This document shows, piece after piece, positions 1 to 12,043 of a DNA stretch of 64,000 bases (within the stretch, counting starts at the first letter, position 1; the number at the start of each line of letters is the position of its first letter). The stretch is from Tragulus kanchil. Lineage: Eukaryota; Chordata; Mammalia; Artiodactyla; Tragulidae. The notes beneath the pieces are model-generated. The model ran no database searches. It was given only the letters and a program-made list of their open reading frames with translations, and was not told the origin of the DNA. The translations under genes were made by a program, and so were the position numbers. The stretch lies in contig JAIOJX010000001.1 of NCBI GenBank assembly GCA_022376925.1, positions 41,016,324-41,080,323 on the forward strand, read 5' to 3'.

Positions 1-306
1 TAGAAATGAAGAAATACATCAGTGGATCAGAAAAAGGAATTCAAAAACAGATGCTTGGACATACAAGGATTCAATATAATACACAGATAGGATTTCAATT
101 GAGTGTTAAAAGAATAGTTTATTTAATATGTAGCACATGTACCATTGGCTAGTAATCTTTAAAGATATAAAACAAAACCCTTTTCTCCAACATATCAAAA
201 TAAAATGATATTAAAGTCAATGGGAAACAAATTTAAAAATTCTTTATATGTATAAGGCTAAATAAGTAATCTAGAGATTCTTGACCTAACCCTCTGCTTA
301 AACCAG
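1..306. other. Unclassified AT-rich flank of the L1
   Basis: No repeat family or coding signal is recognised. The L1-homologous sequence begins abruptly near 307, so this is the 5' flank of a truncated L1 insertion. Confidence 0.5.
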
Positions 307-3300
307 TTGGAGAAAGAAGAACAAAAGCATCCCAAAGCCAGCAGAAGAAGAGAAATCATAAAGATCAGAGCAGAAATAAATGAGAAAGAAACAAAAGAAA
401 CAATAGTAAAGATAAATAAAACAAAAAGCTGGTTCTTTGAAAAGGTAAACAAAATTGACAAGCCACTGGCCACACTCATTAAGAAAAAGAGAGAGGAGAA
501 CCAGATCAACAAAATCAAAAACGAAAAAGGAGAGATTACAACAGATAATGCAGAAATCCAAAGGATTCTAAGAGACTATTATGAGCAACTCTATGGCAAC
601 AAACTGGACAACTTGGAAGAAATGGACAGTTTCTTGGACAGGATTAATCTCCCAAGACTGAGCCAGGAAGAAATAGAAACTTTGAACAACCCAATCACAA
701 GCTCAGAAATCGAATTTGTGATTAAAAATCTACCCAAAAATAAAAGCCCAGGACCAGATGGCTTCACAGCCGAATTCTACCAAACATTTAAAGAAGAGCT
801 AATGCCTGTCCTTCTAAAACTCTTCCAAAAAATTGCACAGGAAGGAAAACTCCCAAACACATTCTACGAGGCCACCATCACCCTGATACCCAAACCAGGC
901 AAAGACAACACAAAAAAGGAAAACTATAGGCCAATTTCACTGATGAACTTAGATGCGAAGATCCTCAACAAAATCCTAGCAAACAGAATTCAACGACATG
1001 TCAAAAAACTCATACATTATGATCAAGTTGGGTTCATCCCAGGCATGCAAGGCTTCTTTAACATCCGCAAATCAATCAACGTGATAAACCATATCAACAA
1101 GTTGAAAGACAAAAATCACATGATCATTTCAATAGATGCAGAAAAAGCCTTCGACAAAGTACAACATCCATTTATGATCAAAACTCTTCAGAAAATTGGT
1201 ATAGAAGGAACCTATCTCAACATAATAAAAGCCATCTATGAGAAGCCTACAGCGAACAGCGAACATTATTGTTAATGGTGAAAAACTGAAAGCATTCCCT
1301 CTAAGATCAGGAACAAGACAGGGGTGCCCACTTTCACCACTGCTATTCAACATAGTCCTGGAAGTCCTAGCAACAGCAATAAGAGAAGAGAAAGAAATCA
1401 AAGGAATCCAGATTGGAAAGGAAGAAGTCAAGCTCTCTCTTTTTGCAGATGACATGATATTATACATAGAAAATCCCAAAGACACGGTTACAAAGCTACT
1501 AGAGCTAATCAATGAATTCAGCAAAGTTGCAGGATATAAAGTCAACACACAGAAGTCACTGGCATTCCTATACACAAACAATGAAAAATCAGAAAATGAA
1601 ATCAAAGAGGCAATCCCCTTCACCATTGCAACCAAAAGAATCAAATATCTAGGAATAAACCTACCCAAAGAAACAAAAGAATTGTACACAGAAAATTACA
1701 AGACACTCATGAGAGACATTAAAGAAGACTTAGACAGATGGAGAGATATTCCATGTTCCTGGATTGGAAGAATCAATATTGTGAAAATGACCATACTACC
1801 AAATATCATCTACAGATTCAATGCAATACCTATTCAACTACCACTGACATTTTTCACAGAACTAGACCAAATAATAACACAGTTCATATGGAAACACAGA
1901 AGACCTCGAATAGCCAAAGCAATCCTGAGGAAGAAAAATGGAGTTGGAGGGATCAGCCTCCCTAACTTCAGACTCTACTACAAAGCAACAGTTATCAAGA
2001 CAGTATGGTACTGGCACAAAAACAGAACTATAGATCAATGGAACAAGATTGAGAACCCAGAGATCAACCCACGCACCTATGGGCACCTTATTTTTGATAA
2101 AGGAGGAGAAACTATAAAATGGGACAAAGACAGCCTCTTTAACAAGTGGTGCTGGGAGAATTGGACAGCTACATGCAAAAAAAATGAAATTGGAACATTC
2201 CCTGACACCATACACTAAGATCAACTCAAAATGGATTAAAGACCTCAATGTAAGACCAGAAACCATCAAACTCTTAGAGGAGAATATGGGCAAAACCCTC
2301 AAGGACATCAATCAAAGCAAGATCTTCTCTGACCCACCTACTAAAATAGTGGAACTGAAAAGAAAAGTCAACATGTGGGACCTCATGAAACTTAAAAGCT
2401 TTTGTACAGCAAAAGAAATCACCGAAAAGTTGAACAGACACCCCACAGAGTGGGAGAAAATCATAGCAAATGAAACAACAGACAAAGAATTAATCTCCAA
2501 AATCTACAAGCAACTCAGACAACTCAGCACAGGGAAAATGAGCAGCCCAATCAAAAAATGGGAAAAAGATCTAAAGAGACGCCTCTCCAAAGAGGACATA
2601 CAGATGGCCCAAAAGCACATGAAACGATGCTCAACCTCGCTTATTATCAGAGAAATGCAAATTAAAACCACAATGAGATACCACCTCACACCTGTCAGAA
2701 TGGCCATCATCAACAAATCGACAGACAACAAGTGCTGGAGAGGGTGTGGAGAAAAGGGAACCCTCTTGCATTGCTGGTGGGAATGTAAATTGATACAACC
2801 TCTATGGAAGACAATATGGAGATTCCTTAAAAAACTAAAAATAGAAGCACCCTATGACCCAGCAAGCCCACTATTAGGCCTATATCCTGATGAAATCAAA
2901 AATGAAAGAGGCACCTGTACCCCAATGTTCATTGCAGCTCTCTATACAATAGCCAGAACATGGAAGCAACCTAGATGTCCATCGACAAATGAATGGATCC
3001 AGAAGCTCTGGTACATATATACAATGGAATACTACTCAGCTTTAAAATGTCCTAAAGGGTGCAGCCTCCTAACTTCAGACTCTACTACAAAGCAACAGTT
3101 ATCAAGACAGTATGGTACTGGCACAAAAACAGAACTATAGATCAATGGAACAAGATTGAGAACCCAGAGATCAACCCACGCACCTATGGGCACCTTATTT
3201 TTGATAAAGGAGGAGAAACTATAAAATGGGACAAAGACAGCCTCTTTAACAAGTGGTGCTGGGAGAATTGGACAGCTACATGCAAAAAAAATGAAATTGG

Positions 3301-4274
3301 AACATTCCCTGACACCATACACTAAGATCAACTCAAAATGGATTAAAGACCTCAATGTAAGACCAGAAACCATCAAACTCTTAGAGGAGAATATGGGCAA
3401 AACCCTCAAGGACATCAATCAAAGCAAGATCTTCTCTGACCCACCTACTAAAATAGTGGAACTGAAAAGAAAAGTCAACATGTGGGACCTCATGAAACTT
3501 AAAAGCTTTTGTACAGCAAAAGAAATCACCGAAAAGTTGAACAGACACCCCACAGAGTGGGAGAAAATCATAGCAAATGAAACAACAGACAAAGAATTAA
3601 TCTCCAAAATCTACAAGCAACTCAGACAACTCAGCACAGGGAAAATGAGCAGCCCAATCAAAAAATGGGAAAAAGATCTAAAGAGACGCCTCTCCAAAGA
3701 GGACATACAGATGGCCCAAAAGCACATGAAACGATGCTCAACCTCGCTTATTATCAGAGAAATGCAAATTAAAACCACAATGAGATACCACCTCACACCT
3801 GTCAGAATGGCCATCATCAACAAATCGACAGACAACAAGTGCTGGAGAGGGTGTGGAGAAAAGGGAACCCTCTTGCATTGCTGGTGGGAATGTAAATTGA
3901 TACAACCTCTATGGAAGACAATATGGAGATTCCTTAAAAAACTAAAAATAGAAGCACCCTATGACCCAGCAAGCCCACTATTAGGCCTATATCCTGATGA
4001 AATCAAAACTGAAAGAGGCACCTGTACCCCAATGTTCATTGCAGCTCTCTATACAATAGCCAGAACATGGAAGCAACCTAGATGTCCATCGACAAATGAA
4101 TGGATCCAGAAGCTCTGGTACATATATACAATGGAATACTACTCAGCTGTTAAAAGAAATGCAGAAGACTCAGTCCTAATGAGGTGGCTGGCTCTAGAAC
4201 CTATCATAAAAAGTGAAGTAAGTCAAAAAGAGAAAGACAAATATAGTATACTAACTCATATATATGGGATCTAG
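307..4274 (+). pseudogene. L1 LINE ORF2 (reverse transcriptase and C-terminus), 5'-truncated and frameshifted
   Basis: This is the ORF2 protein of a LINE-1 retrotransposon, which reverse-transcribes L1 RNA at a nicked genomic target. The frame at 307-1275 carries RT sequence with [12 protein letters not shown] (1128-1164). The next frame (1238-2218) carries the catalytic FADD (1442-1453). The third frame (from 2184) carries the C-terminal cysteine cluster C-x3-C-x7-H-x4-C (near 2730-2790). The endonuclease domain is absent, as expected after 5' truncation. Two lesions break the frame: a 7-bp tandem duplication at 1251-1264, and a one-base shift at the 8-A run near 2176-2183. A tandem duplication of 1954-3041 repeats the C-terminal part at 3062-4148, so the true ORF2 is shorter than assembled. 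The stop is at 4274. ORF2 identity is near certain. The element is dead as assembled. Confidence 0.93.
1954..4148 (+). repeat. Tandem duplication 1 (unit about 1.1 kb, inside L1)
   Basis: Copy A is about 1954-3041 and copy B about 3062-4148, an offset of 1107. About 20 filler bases (3042-3061) match neither copy. Copy B lacks one C at its left edge. Interiors are nearly identical, for example one A/C difference near 2899/4007. Confidence 0.92.
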
Positions 4275-4566
4275 TAAGATGGTCATGATAACACACGCAG
4301 TGAACTCATGAAAAACAGAGAATGGACATAAAGACATTGTGGAGACCGAACAGTGGGAGGGAGCAACATGGAAACCTATACTGTCATGTGTGGAAAAGAT
4401 AGCTATTGTCATTGTGCTAGGGGAATAGGAGTACCTACAACCACTTGGAGCGATGGTCTGGAGGGATGGGAGGAGGGGAACTGGGTGGGGGGAGGGTCCA
4501 GGGATATGCATATGAATGATCTGGGAATATACATGTACAAAAATAAATAAATAAATAAATAAATAA
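4275..4566 (+). mobile_element. L1 3' UTR and A-rich tail
   Basis: This follows the ORF2 stop directly. It has a G-rich stretch (about 4457-4497) typical of L1 3' UTRs and ends in an AAAT repeat (about 4538-4566). Together with the ORF2 remnant it defines a sense-oriented L1 insertion. Confidence 0.85.
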
Positions 4567-4960
4567 AAGAAAAAGAAAAGCTTCACCAAGAAACCTAAAA
4601 TTTGTAAAAGGAAAACAAAATAAGCATTCTGATTAATTAAAAATTAATAACTTTTCTAAGGCATTAAAATGCATTAAAAAAGTAAATACATAAAAAATAA
4701 ATTTGGACATAAGAAAGACGATGAGAAGAAAAGTTGCAATATCTACACTAATGCTTCTCAAAATTTAAGGTGCATTACATAGGGATTTTATTAAAATGCA
4801 GGTTTTAATAGATGAGATTGGAGAGTGGGCATTGACAAGCAACACATAGGTGATGCTCATACTGATGCTCTAAGGAATTTGTCAAGAAAAAAAAAGCATC
4901 CCCATGGGGAAAAATGGACAAAGAATCAAAACAAACAAATGACTAACACATTTGAGAAGT

Positions 4961-5685
4961 GCTGGAGAGTGTGGAGAAAAGGGAACCCTCTTGCATTGCT
5001 GGTGGGAATGTAAATTGATACAACCTCTATGGAAGACAATATGGAGATTCCTTAAAAAACTAAAAATAGAAGCACCCTATGACCCAGCAAGCCCACTATT
5101 AGGCCTATATCCTGATGAAATCAAAAATGAAAGAGGCACCTGTACCCCAATGTTCATTGCAGCTCTCTATACAATAGCCAGAACATGGAAGCAACCTAGA
5201 TGTCCATCGACAAATGAATGGATCCAGAAGCTCTGGTACATATATACAATGGAATACTACTCAGCTGTTAAAAGAAATGCAGAAGACTCAGTCCTAATGA
5301 GGTGGCTGGCTCTAGAACCTATCATAAAAAGTGAAGTAAGTCAAAAAGAGAAAGACAAATATAGTATACTAACTCATATATATGGGATCTAGTAAGATGG
5401 TCATGATAACACACGCAGTGAACTCATGAAAAACAGAGAATGGACATAAAGACATTGTGGAGACCGAACAGTGGGAGGGAGCAACATGGAAACCTATACT
5501 GTCATGTGTGGAAAAGATAGCTATTGTCATTGTGCTAGGGGAATAGGAGTACCTACAACCACTTGGAGCGATGGTCTGGAGGGATGGGAGGAGGGGAACT
5601 GGGTGGGGGGAGGGTCCAGGGATATGCATATGAATGATCTGGGAATATACATGTACAAAAATAAATAAATAAATAAATAAATAAA
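4961..5685 (+). mobile_element. Second assembled copy of the L1 C-terminus and 3' UTR
   Basis: It repeats 3841-4566 almost base for base, including the cysteine cluster, the ORF2 stop (5392), the G-rich 3' UTR and the AAAT tail (about 5656-5685). The unique DNA downstream of the tail is also repeated (4567-4920 against 5686-6040). It is therefore part of a duplicated block and not an independent L1 insertion. Confidence 0.85.
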
Positions 5686-6083
5686 AGAAAAAGAAAAGCT
5701 TCACCAAGAAACCTAAAATTTGTAAAAGGAAAACAAAATAAGCATTCTGATTAATTAAAAATTAATAACTTTTCTAAGGCATTAAAATGCATTAAAAAAG
5801 TAAATACATAAAAAATAAATTTGGACATAAGAAAGACGATGAGAAGAAAAGTTGCAATATCTACACTAATGCTTCTCAAAATTTAAGGTGCATTACATAG
5901 GGATTTTATTAAAATGCAGGTTTTAATAGATGAGATTGGAGAGTGGGCATTGACAAGCAACACATAGGTGATGCTCATACTGATGCTCTAAGGAATTTGT
6001 CAAGAAAAAAAAAGCATCCCCATGGGGAAAAATGGACAAAGAAAATGAAAAGGCAATGTAGAATGCAAAAATTCAAATGACTA

Positions 6084-6770
6084 ACACATTTGAGAAGATG
6101 CTAAAATCACTAACAGTGAAATACATACAACAGTGTGAAATGATCTTTCATGCATTATTTTTTATTTGCCAAAAAAAGAGAAAAAGAAAAAGAGCCCTTT
6201 TATAAATGGAAGGAACTTGGAGAGAAAGACTGGTTTCATAAAATGCAGGCTTTGATTTTGACTTACCAGAACCATTTAGAGAAGTTATTTAATAAAACCA
6301 TTACATTTAAAATATACATATCATTCAAGGTCAAAGCCCCACTACTGGGAATTTGGCATACTGTAATAAAAACAACAATATGGAAGAACACACATACATA
6401 TATGCTTGCTGCAGCTTTGTTTATAGAGAGAAAGAATAAGAATAAAAAGGAATGGGTACATTTACTTATATTATTAGTTAGATAAATTGTGAAGCAGCCA
6501 TACTTATGGTAATATAACCATTAAAATAATGAATTAGAGCTATACCATTTGAGATGGAACATTTTCCATAAGCTGTTACTGGACAGGAAAAGCAAGATGA
6601 GTATCTTACAAGGACAAACTCTTTGCAAGTATGTATATATATACTCAGTAAGATGTTAACTCTTAGTTACATGTTAGATGCTAATACATACATACTAAGA
6701 TGTTAACTGAAGACTTAATTCCCACAAACAATCTGTTTATTTAGTGATAAGTAAAACAATCAGGGAACAA
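6084..6770. other. Unclassified AT-rich DNA
   Basis: An open frame at 6150-6485 is lysine-rich with no recognised domain and no supporting signals, so I treat it as chance. A few phrases resemble L1 ORF2 (around 6335-6430), which could be a very old L1 fragment, but I cannot confirm this. Confidence 0.4.
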
Positions 6771-8997
6771 ATACTAGCCATCTGTTTCAATGCCCGCAAA
6801 TCACCCTTCTGTAATACAAACAGTCTAAATGGTTGGAGTTTGGAGGAAACCAACCTGAGAGAGGCGTAAAACAGGAAAATTATAGCACTCCGCAAATCTA
6901 TCAAAGAATAGTGTAATCCCATTTATGTAAAACTTCATGAAACAAGTGTATACGCACATTAAAACATCAGAAAAGATAACAGAACTGTAACTATTGACCT
7001 GCAGATATTAACAAGATATACTAAGTGAAATTAGAAAGTTGTTTATATATACATACATAGTCCTACAAGCAAGGGCAAAAGAACTAGGCTGTTAATGTCG
7101 ATTGTCAGTTATCTCAGGGAGAAAGTTAGTGGGAAGATGGAATGAGAAAATAATTTCTCATTACAATAAAAACACAATAGGCTATGTTTTTATAAAATGG
7201 ATTATGTTTTTATAGTAATAGGTAAATTGGCTATTTAAATACATTCTACACTAAGTTTTGTAAGATAGATAATAATCTGCTAATCTACTATAAAATCTCC
7301 TAATTCTAATATTTAAACAATAATTTTATTCATTATGTAAATAGCATTTTATTTGCTACTTTTATTTTCCTAAATATGAATATAACCCTATAGAACTTTT
7401 CTACTCAAGACAGAATCATACTGAGAAAAGGAAATAAAAGTCAGGTGACCTGGATTCTATTCTTGTCTCTGCCACTGTGTGACCATTTTAAACATTTCTA
7501 TAAAGAAAAGGAAAAAAGGGCAGGCTAGAAGTAACTGAAATTAGCATAAACATGACACTAAACAAATGTCTAATTCATCATGTTATTATGCTTTGAACCC
7601 AGATGTGTTCAAATAATCCTTTATAGCCCATGAAGCCACAACCAATTGGACATTTTGACCAAGAAATGAAAATATTTTTTGTCATTCCATGTAATGACTA
7701 TGTATTTTTTCCATCTCTAGTTCTCAAGGACTGTCCATTGGTTAAACTCTACTGTCTTCCTTACTTGATGTGTCATTCCTCCACCCTTTGCCTGACTTTT
7801 CAATCATTGTTTAGTATACACTAAATATTCAAATGTTCAAAACAAATAATTTAAATCACTATCACCAAGGAAAGAATTTTTTTCATGGTCTTTAATACTA
7901 GCCATCTGTTTCAATGCCCAAATCACCCTTCTGTAATACAAACAGTCTAAATGGTTGGAGTTTGGAGGAAACCAACCTGAGAGCGTAAAACAGGAAAATT
8001 ATAGCACTCCAAATCTATCAAAGAATAGTGTAATCCCATTTATGTAAAACTTCATGAAACAAGTGTATACGCACATTAAAACATCAGAAAAGATAACAGA
8101 ACTGTAACTATTGACCTGCAGATATTAACAAGATATACTAAGTGAAATTAGAAAGTTGTTTATATATACATACATAGTCCTACAAGCAAGGGCAAAAGAA
8201 CTAGGCTGTTAATGTCGATTGTCAGTTATCTCAGGGAGAAAGTTAGTGGGAAGATGGAATGAGAAAATAATTTCTCATTACAATAAAACACAATAGGCTA
8301 TGTTTTTATAAAATGGATTATGTTTTTATAGTAATAGGTAAATTGGCTATTTAAATACATTCTACACTAAGTTTTGTAAGATAGATAATAATCTGCTAAT
8401 CTACTATAAAATCTCCTAATTCTAATATTTAAACAATAATTTTATTCATTATGTAAATAGCATTTTATTTGCTACTTTTATTTTCCTAAATATGAATATA
8501 ACCCTATAGAACTTTTCTACTCAAGACAGAATCATACTGAGAAAAGGAAATAAAAGTCAGGTGACCTGGATTCTATTCTTGTCTCTGCCACTGTGTGACC
8601 ATTTTAAACATTTCTATAAAGAAAAGGAAAAAAGGGCAGGCTAGAAGTAACTGAAATTAGCATAAACATGACACTAAACAAATGTCTAATTCATCATGTT
8701 ATTATGCTTTGAACCCAGATGTGTTCAAATAATCCTTTATAGCCCATGAAGCCACAACCAATTGGACATTTTGACCAAGAAATGAAAATATTTTTTGTCA
8801 TTCCATGTAATGACTATGTATTTTTTCCATCTCTAGTTCTCAAGGACTGTCCATTGGTTAAACTCTACTGTCTTCCTTACTTGATGTGTCATTCCTCCAC
8901 CCTTTGCCTGACTTTTCAATCATTGTTTAGTATACACTAAATATTCATGAAATAGTTCAAAACAAATAATTTAAATCACTATCACCAAGGAAAAAGA
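6771..8997 (+). repeat. Tandem duplication 3 (unit about 1.12 kb, unclassified sequence)
   Basis: Copy A is about 6771-7880 and copy B about 7895-8997, with an offset of 1124 falling to 1116. The 8-base difference comes from small deletions in the first 250 bases of copy B (for example ccgcaaatc to ccaaatc). The two 64-residue frames at 7630 and 8746 are the same sequence and have no recognised homology. The unit contains no repeat family I recognise. Confidence 0.92.
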
Positions 8998-9089
8998 ATC
9001 CATGTCTTTCCCCTTCCTCTTCCCATGGGTTCCATCTATTTTTTTTTCTTTTTAGAAAATAATTTATTAAAGAAGAAATGAGAGACAAA

Positions 9090-11930
9090 ACACAGCACAT
9101 TTTTTGATGTATACTCCTGGCTATGGGAGAAACTATACCATTTATTGGATATTAATTCAAAGTATAGAGTCACCCAGAGAATCTTACCCCAGACCTAGAA
9201 AGTACTGCCACTTAGCTGACACTGTGACTGACTTTTCAAAAGGCCACTGTACTCTTCTATCAAGCCACCTGCCTCAGGATGGTGGGGAACATGGTACGAC
9301 CATTTAATTTCATGATGATGGGGCTACTGTTACAATTCATCTACTCTGATGTTGGTTCCTTCATCAAAAGTAATGTTTTGTAGAATACCATGATGGTACA
9401 TAAGGCACCATGAAGTATTCATCTGACAGTTCTTGCAGAGGTACTGTGTGTAGGGAAGGCAAATCTATATACGAAGTGTCTATGCCAGTAAGAATCAGGT
9501 AATTCCTCTTCCATGATGGAAGTGGCCCAATACAATCAACCTGACATCAGGCACCTGTCTGGTCACTTTGAGCAGTCCATACTGGAGATTCAGTGTTGGC
9601 CTCTACTGCCGGCAAATTCTCACCCAGCAGTAGCTATAATCAGCTCTATCTTGGTGAGCTGAAGTACATGTTGCTGAGCCCAGGATAACTTCCACCCCTG
9701 CCATTATGGCCAAAGTTATGAGCTCCTTAGATAATAACAAGGGAAGCTGGGGAAAGAGTCTGACTGCTATCTTTAGAATGTGTCATCCTACTCAACTGAT
9801 TATTAAAATCCTCTTCTGCTTAAGTCACTAATTAGTAGTAACCACACAGAACACAAATATCTTCATGTTGTTTTGCACATTCACAGAAGTCTATGCACAT
9901 ATCTCCACCTTAGATCTCCTTGTCACTAGTTTTCCAATCATCTTTCAAGCTTCTACGCATCCAGACAAATCACTGTCCATACTCCATGAACATATACTCA
10001 TGCTTCTGGCAATTTTTTCCTTTATTGAAAATTAAACCAGGTGCATGGCTCAAAGTTCTGCAGATTGGGAGGATTTTTCTTCACCAATGGGATGTCTCAG
10101 AAAGGTGCTGTACTGCTATATCTGTCCACATTCAGAGGGTGCCTACATGTCATAAAGAGCCATCTATAAATCAGGCCTGAGTTTCCTGAGTCAACTAATC
10201 ATAGGGAATTCCCCATGAGGACACAGGTACAGGCTGGGTAAAGAAGGATATACAGCAGGAGAAGGGACAATATGCATTAGGTTCACTTTGTTATATAATT
10301 AATTGTGCCTTCACAGTCTGTTCAATCCTGAGCTTGTATTGGGTAGGCCAAAAAGTTCACATGGGCTTTTCTGTAACATCTTATGGAAAACCCAAACAAA
10401 CTTTTTGGCCCACCCAATATAGGCCATTTCCATTTGATGATGGAGTACTTCTGGCTTGGTGGCTCATAAAAGACCCAGTTCATGATGGGCAATTCAGCAT
10501 AACTTGGTTGCCCATGGCCAACCATTCAGTCTCTACAAAGAAAGATTCAGTAGAAAGTCAAAAGTTGTTTCTCAAAAAGAAAGGGTAGTTAGTTATCCAC
10601 AAAGATGACAGGATTGGCTCCAAAATCCCAAGAATCTATTAATACTAAATGACTCACTAATGGGTCATGTTTTATCTGCCACTAACACTTCAAGCATCAT
10701 TGGATCTTCTGGATCATCAGTCCAAGTGGCAGAGCAGCTTTCAAGACACTCTGAATCTGTTGGAAAGCCTGCACTGAAAACTATGAGATTTTATGGAACT
10801 TGGTAAATGAGCCAGAATAGCACATCCCAATGAGAAATATGTTGTCTGAAATATCCAACGATACCCACTAGGAGTTATGCCTCTTTTTAGTTGTAACATT
10901 TTGTGGAAGGGAAAGGAGATCAAGTTTCCACCATTTCTGTGATAACATTGAGCTGGAGAGTTGATACTCTCCGGAAGCAGAACAATGCGGGTACACTGTT
11001 GGTTATATCCACTGAAAGCCAACTGCTTCTGGTGACCTTAATTACCAGGTACAGAGAAAAATATGTATATACCAGATACATTCAATAGCTGCATATCAGG
11101 TGCCAAAGTATGTGTTAATTCGCTCAAACAATAAAATTACACAGCAGCAGCTGCAACTGAGTAACCACCTGAGTAAATTTATGATACTCCATTGTCATTC
11201 TCCAGACCCACCTGTTTCCTGCAGGCCAAATAGGTGAGTTGAATGGGATATGGTAAAAGAATCACCATCCCAGAATCCTTCAAGTCTTTGATGGTGGGAT
11301 AGATCTCTGCAATCCATCCTGGAATGTGGGCCATTTAGCCTCTCTACCATAACACCCTCATTCCGTATGTCAGGTAACTAATATGTGTATTCTACTAGTT
11401 GCTGAGTACCTTTATTCTGTGCATGTATTCCAGAACTGGGGAAGCTGAAGAATCAGTTTGCAGATCCACTGGCCCAATGTGCGATTCAATTAAGCTGATG
11501 CTCCATTGAGTACCTAACCAGTATAAACTCTTAATTTCATTGGTGGACCATAGAAATATTTTGAGTCTCCTGGAATTAGTATAAATTCAGAGCCAATGTA
11601 TATTAATTCCTTAAAATTCTGATTATTTTTTCTCAATCTGTAGTTTCTTACCTATCTCAGGGGAGGCCATTATACAAATTCCATAGGCAAACCCGGATTA
11701 AACTTCTCAGACAGAAGTAAAAGAGGTGGCCAAGATGACTCTTGAGAATTTGGAGGTTTAATATCCCTCTTTCATTGAAATCTGTCCTAGGTTCCCATTC
11801 CAATTATCATGATTCCAATCACTCCAAATTAATGCCCCAACATTGAAAGAAGAGGCCTTATGAGGTTGGGAATAAAATCATGCCATTCACCCACTAACAG
11901 GATGAGACTCTGGGTTTTTTTTTTTCAGCC
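9090..11930 (-). pseudogene. Antisense ERVL-like endogenous retrovirus pol relic
   Basis: The plus strand reads as the complement of a class III (ERVL-type) retroviral pol. From left to right it resembles integrase (about 9090-9780), RNase H (about 9780-10600), reverse transcriptase (about 10640-11330) and protease-side sequence (about 11340-11650). Identification is from nucleotide-level resemblance to ERVL internal sequence common in mammals. No frame exceeds about 90 codons and stops occur throughout, so it is non-functional. The part of the RT that should hold the catalytic aspartates (around 10905-10950) seems deleted. A mariner MITE sits at 10339-10417. No LTR was recognised at either end. 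Exact boundaries are uncertain. Confidence 0.65.
10339..10417. mobile_element. Mariner-type MITE, 79 bp palindrome
   Basis: It is a near-perfect inverted repeat beginning TTGGGTAGGCCAAAAAGTT and ending AACTTTTTGGCCCACCCAA, flanked on both sides by TA (10337-10338 and 10418-10419), the mariner target-site duplication. Internal sequence is too short to encode transposase. It interrupts the ERVL-like relic, so it inserted later than that element. Confidence 0.85.
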
Positions 11931-12043
11931 ATCTCACACCTGATACTCTAGGAGATAAGTATTTACTTTAAGGAAGTCATAGAAATATTCAGGTAATTTT
12001 ATGTACAGCTTGAATTGAGAATTAGAAGCCCTGAGCTCACTCT

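Larger units (their letters stand above)
3841..6083 (+). repeat. Tandem duplication 2 (unit about 1.12 kb)
   Basis: Copy A is about 3841-4957 and copy B about 4961-6083, an offset of 1118. Near the junction copy A lacks about 30 bases that copy B has (around 6043-6072), and copy B lacks two G-rich bases at its start. It overlaps duplication 1, so the L1 C-terminus appears three times. Confidence 0.92.

Noticed and set aside
1129..1689. 186-residue minus-strand frame
   Set aside because: It is the shadow of L1 ORF2 on the opposite strand, with no domain of its own.
3841..8997. Possible CRISPR-like or satellite array from repeated blocks
   Set aside because: Repeat units are about 1.1 kb, only two copies each, unrelated between sites, and in a mammalian genome. 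There are no short direct repeats with spacers.
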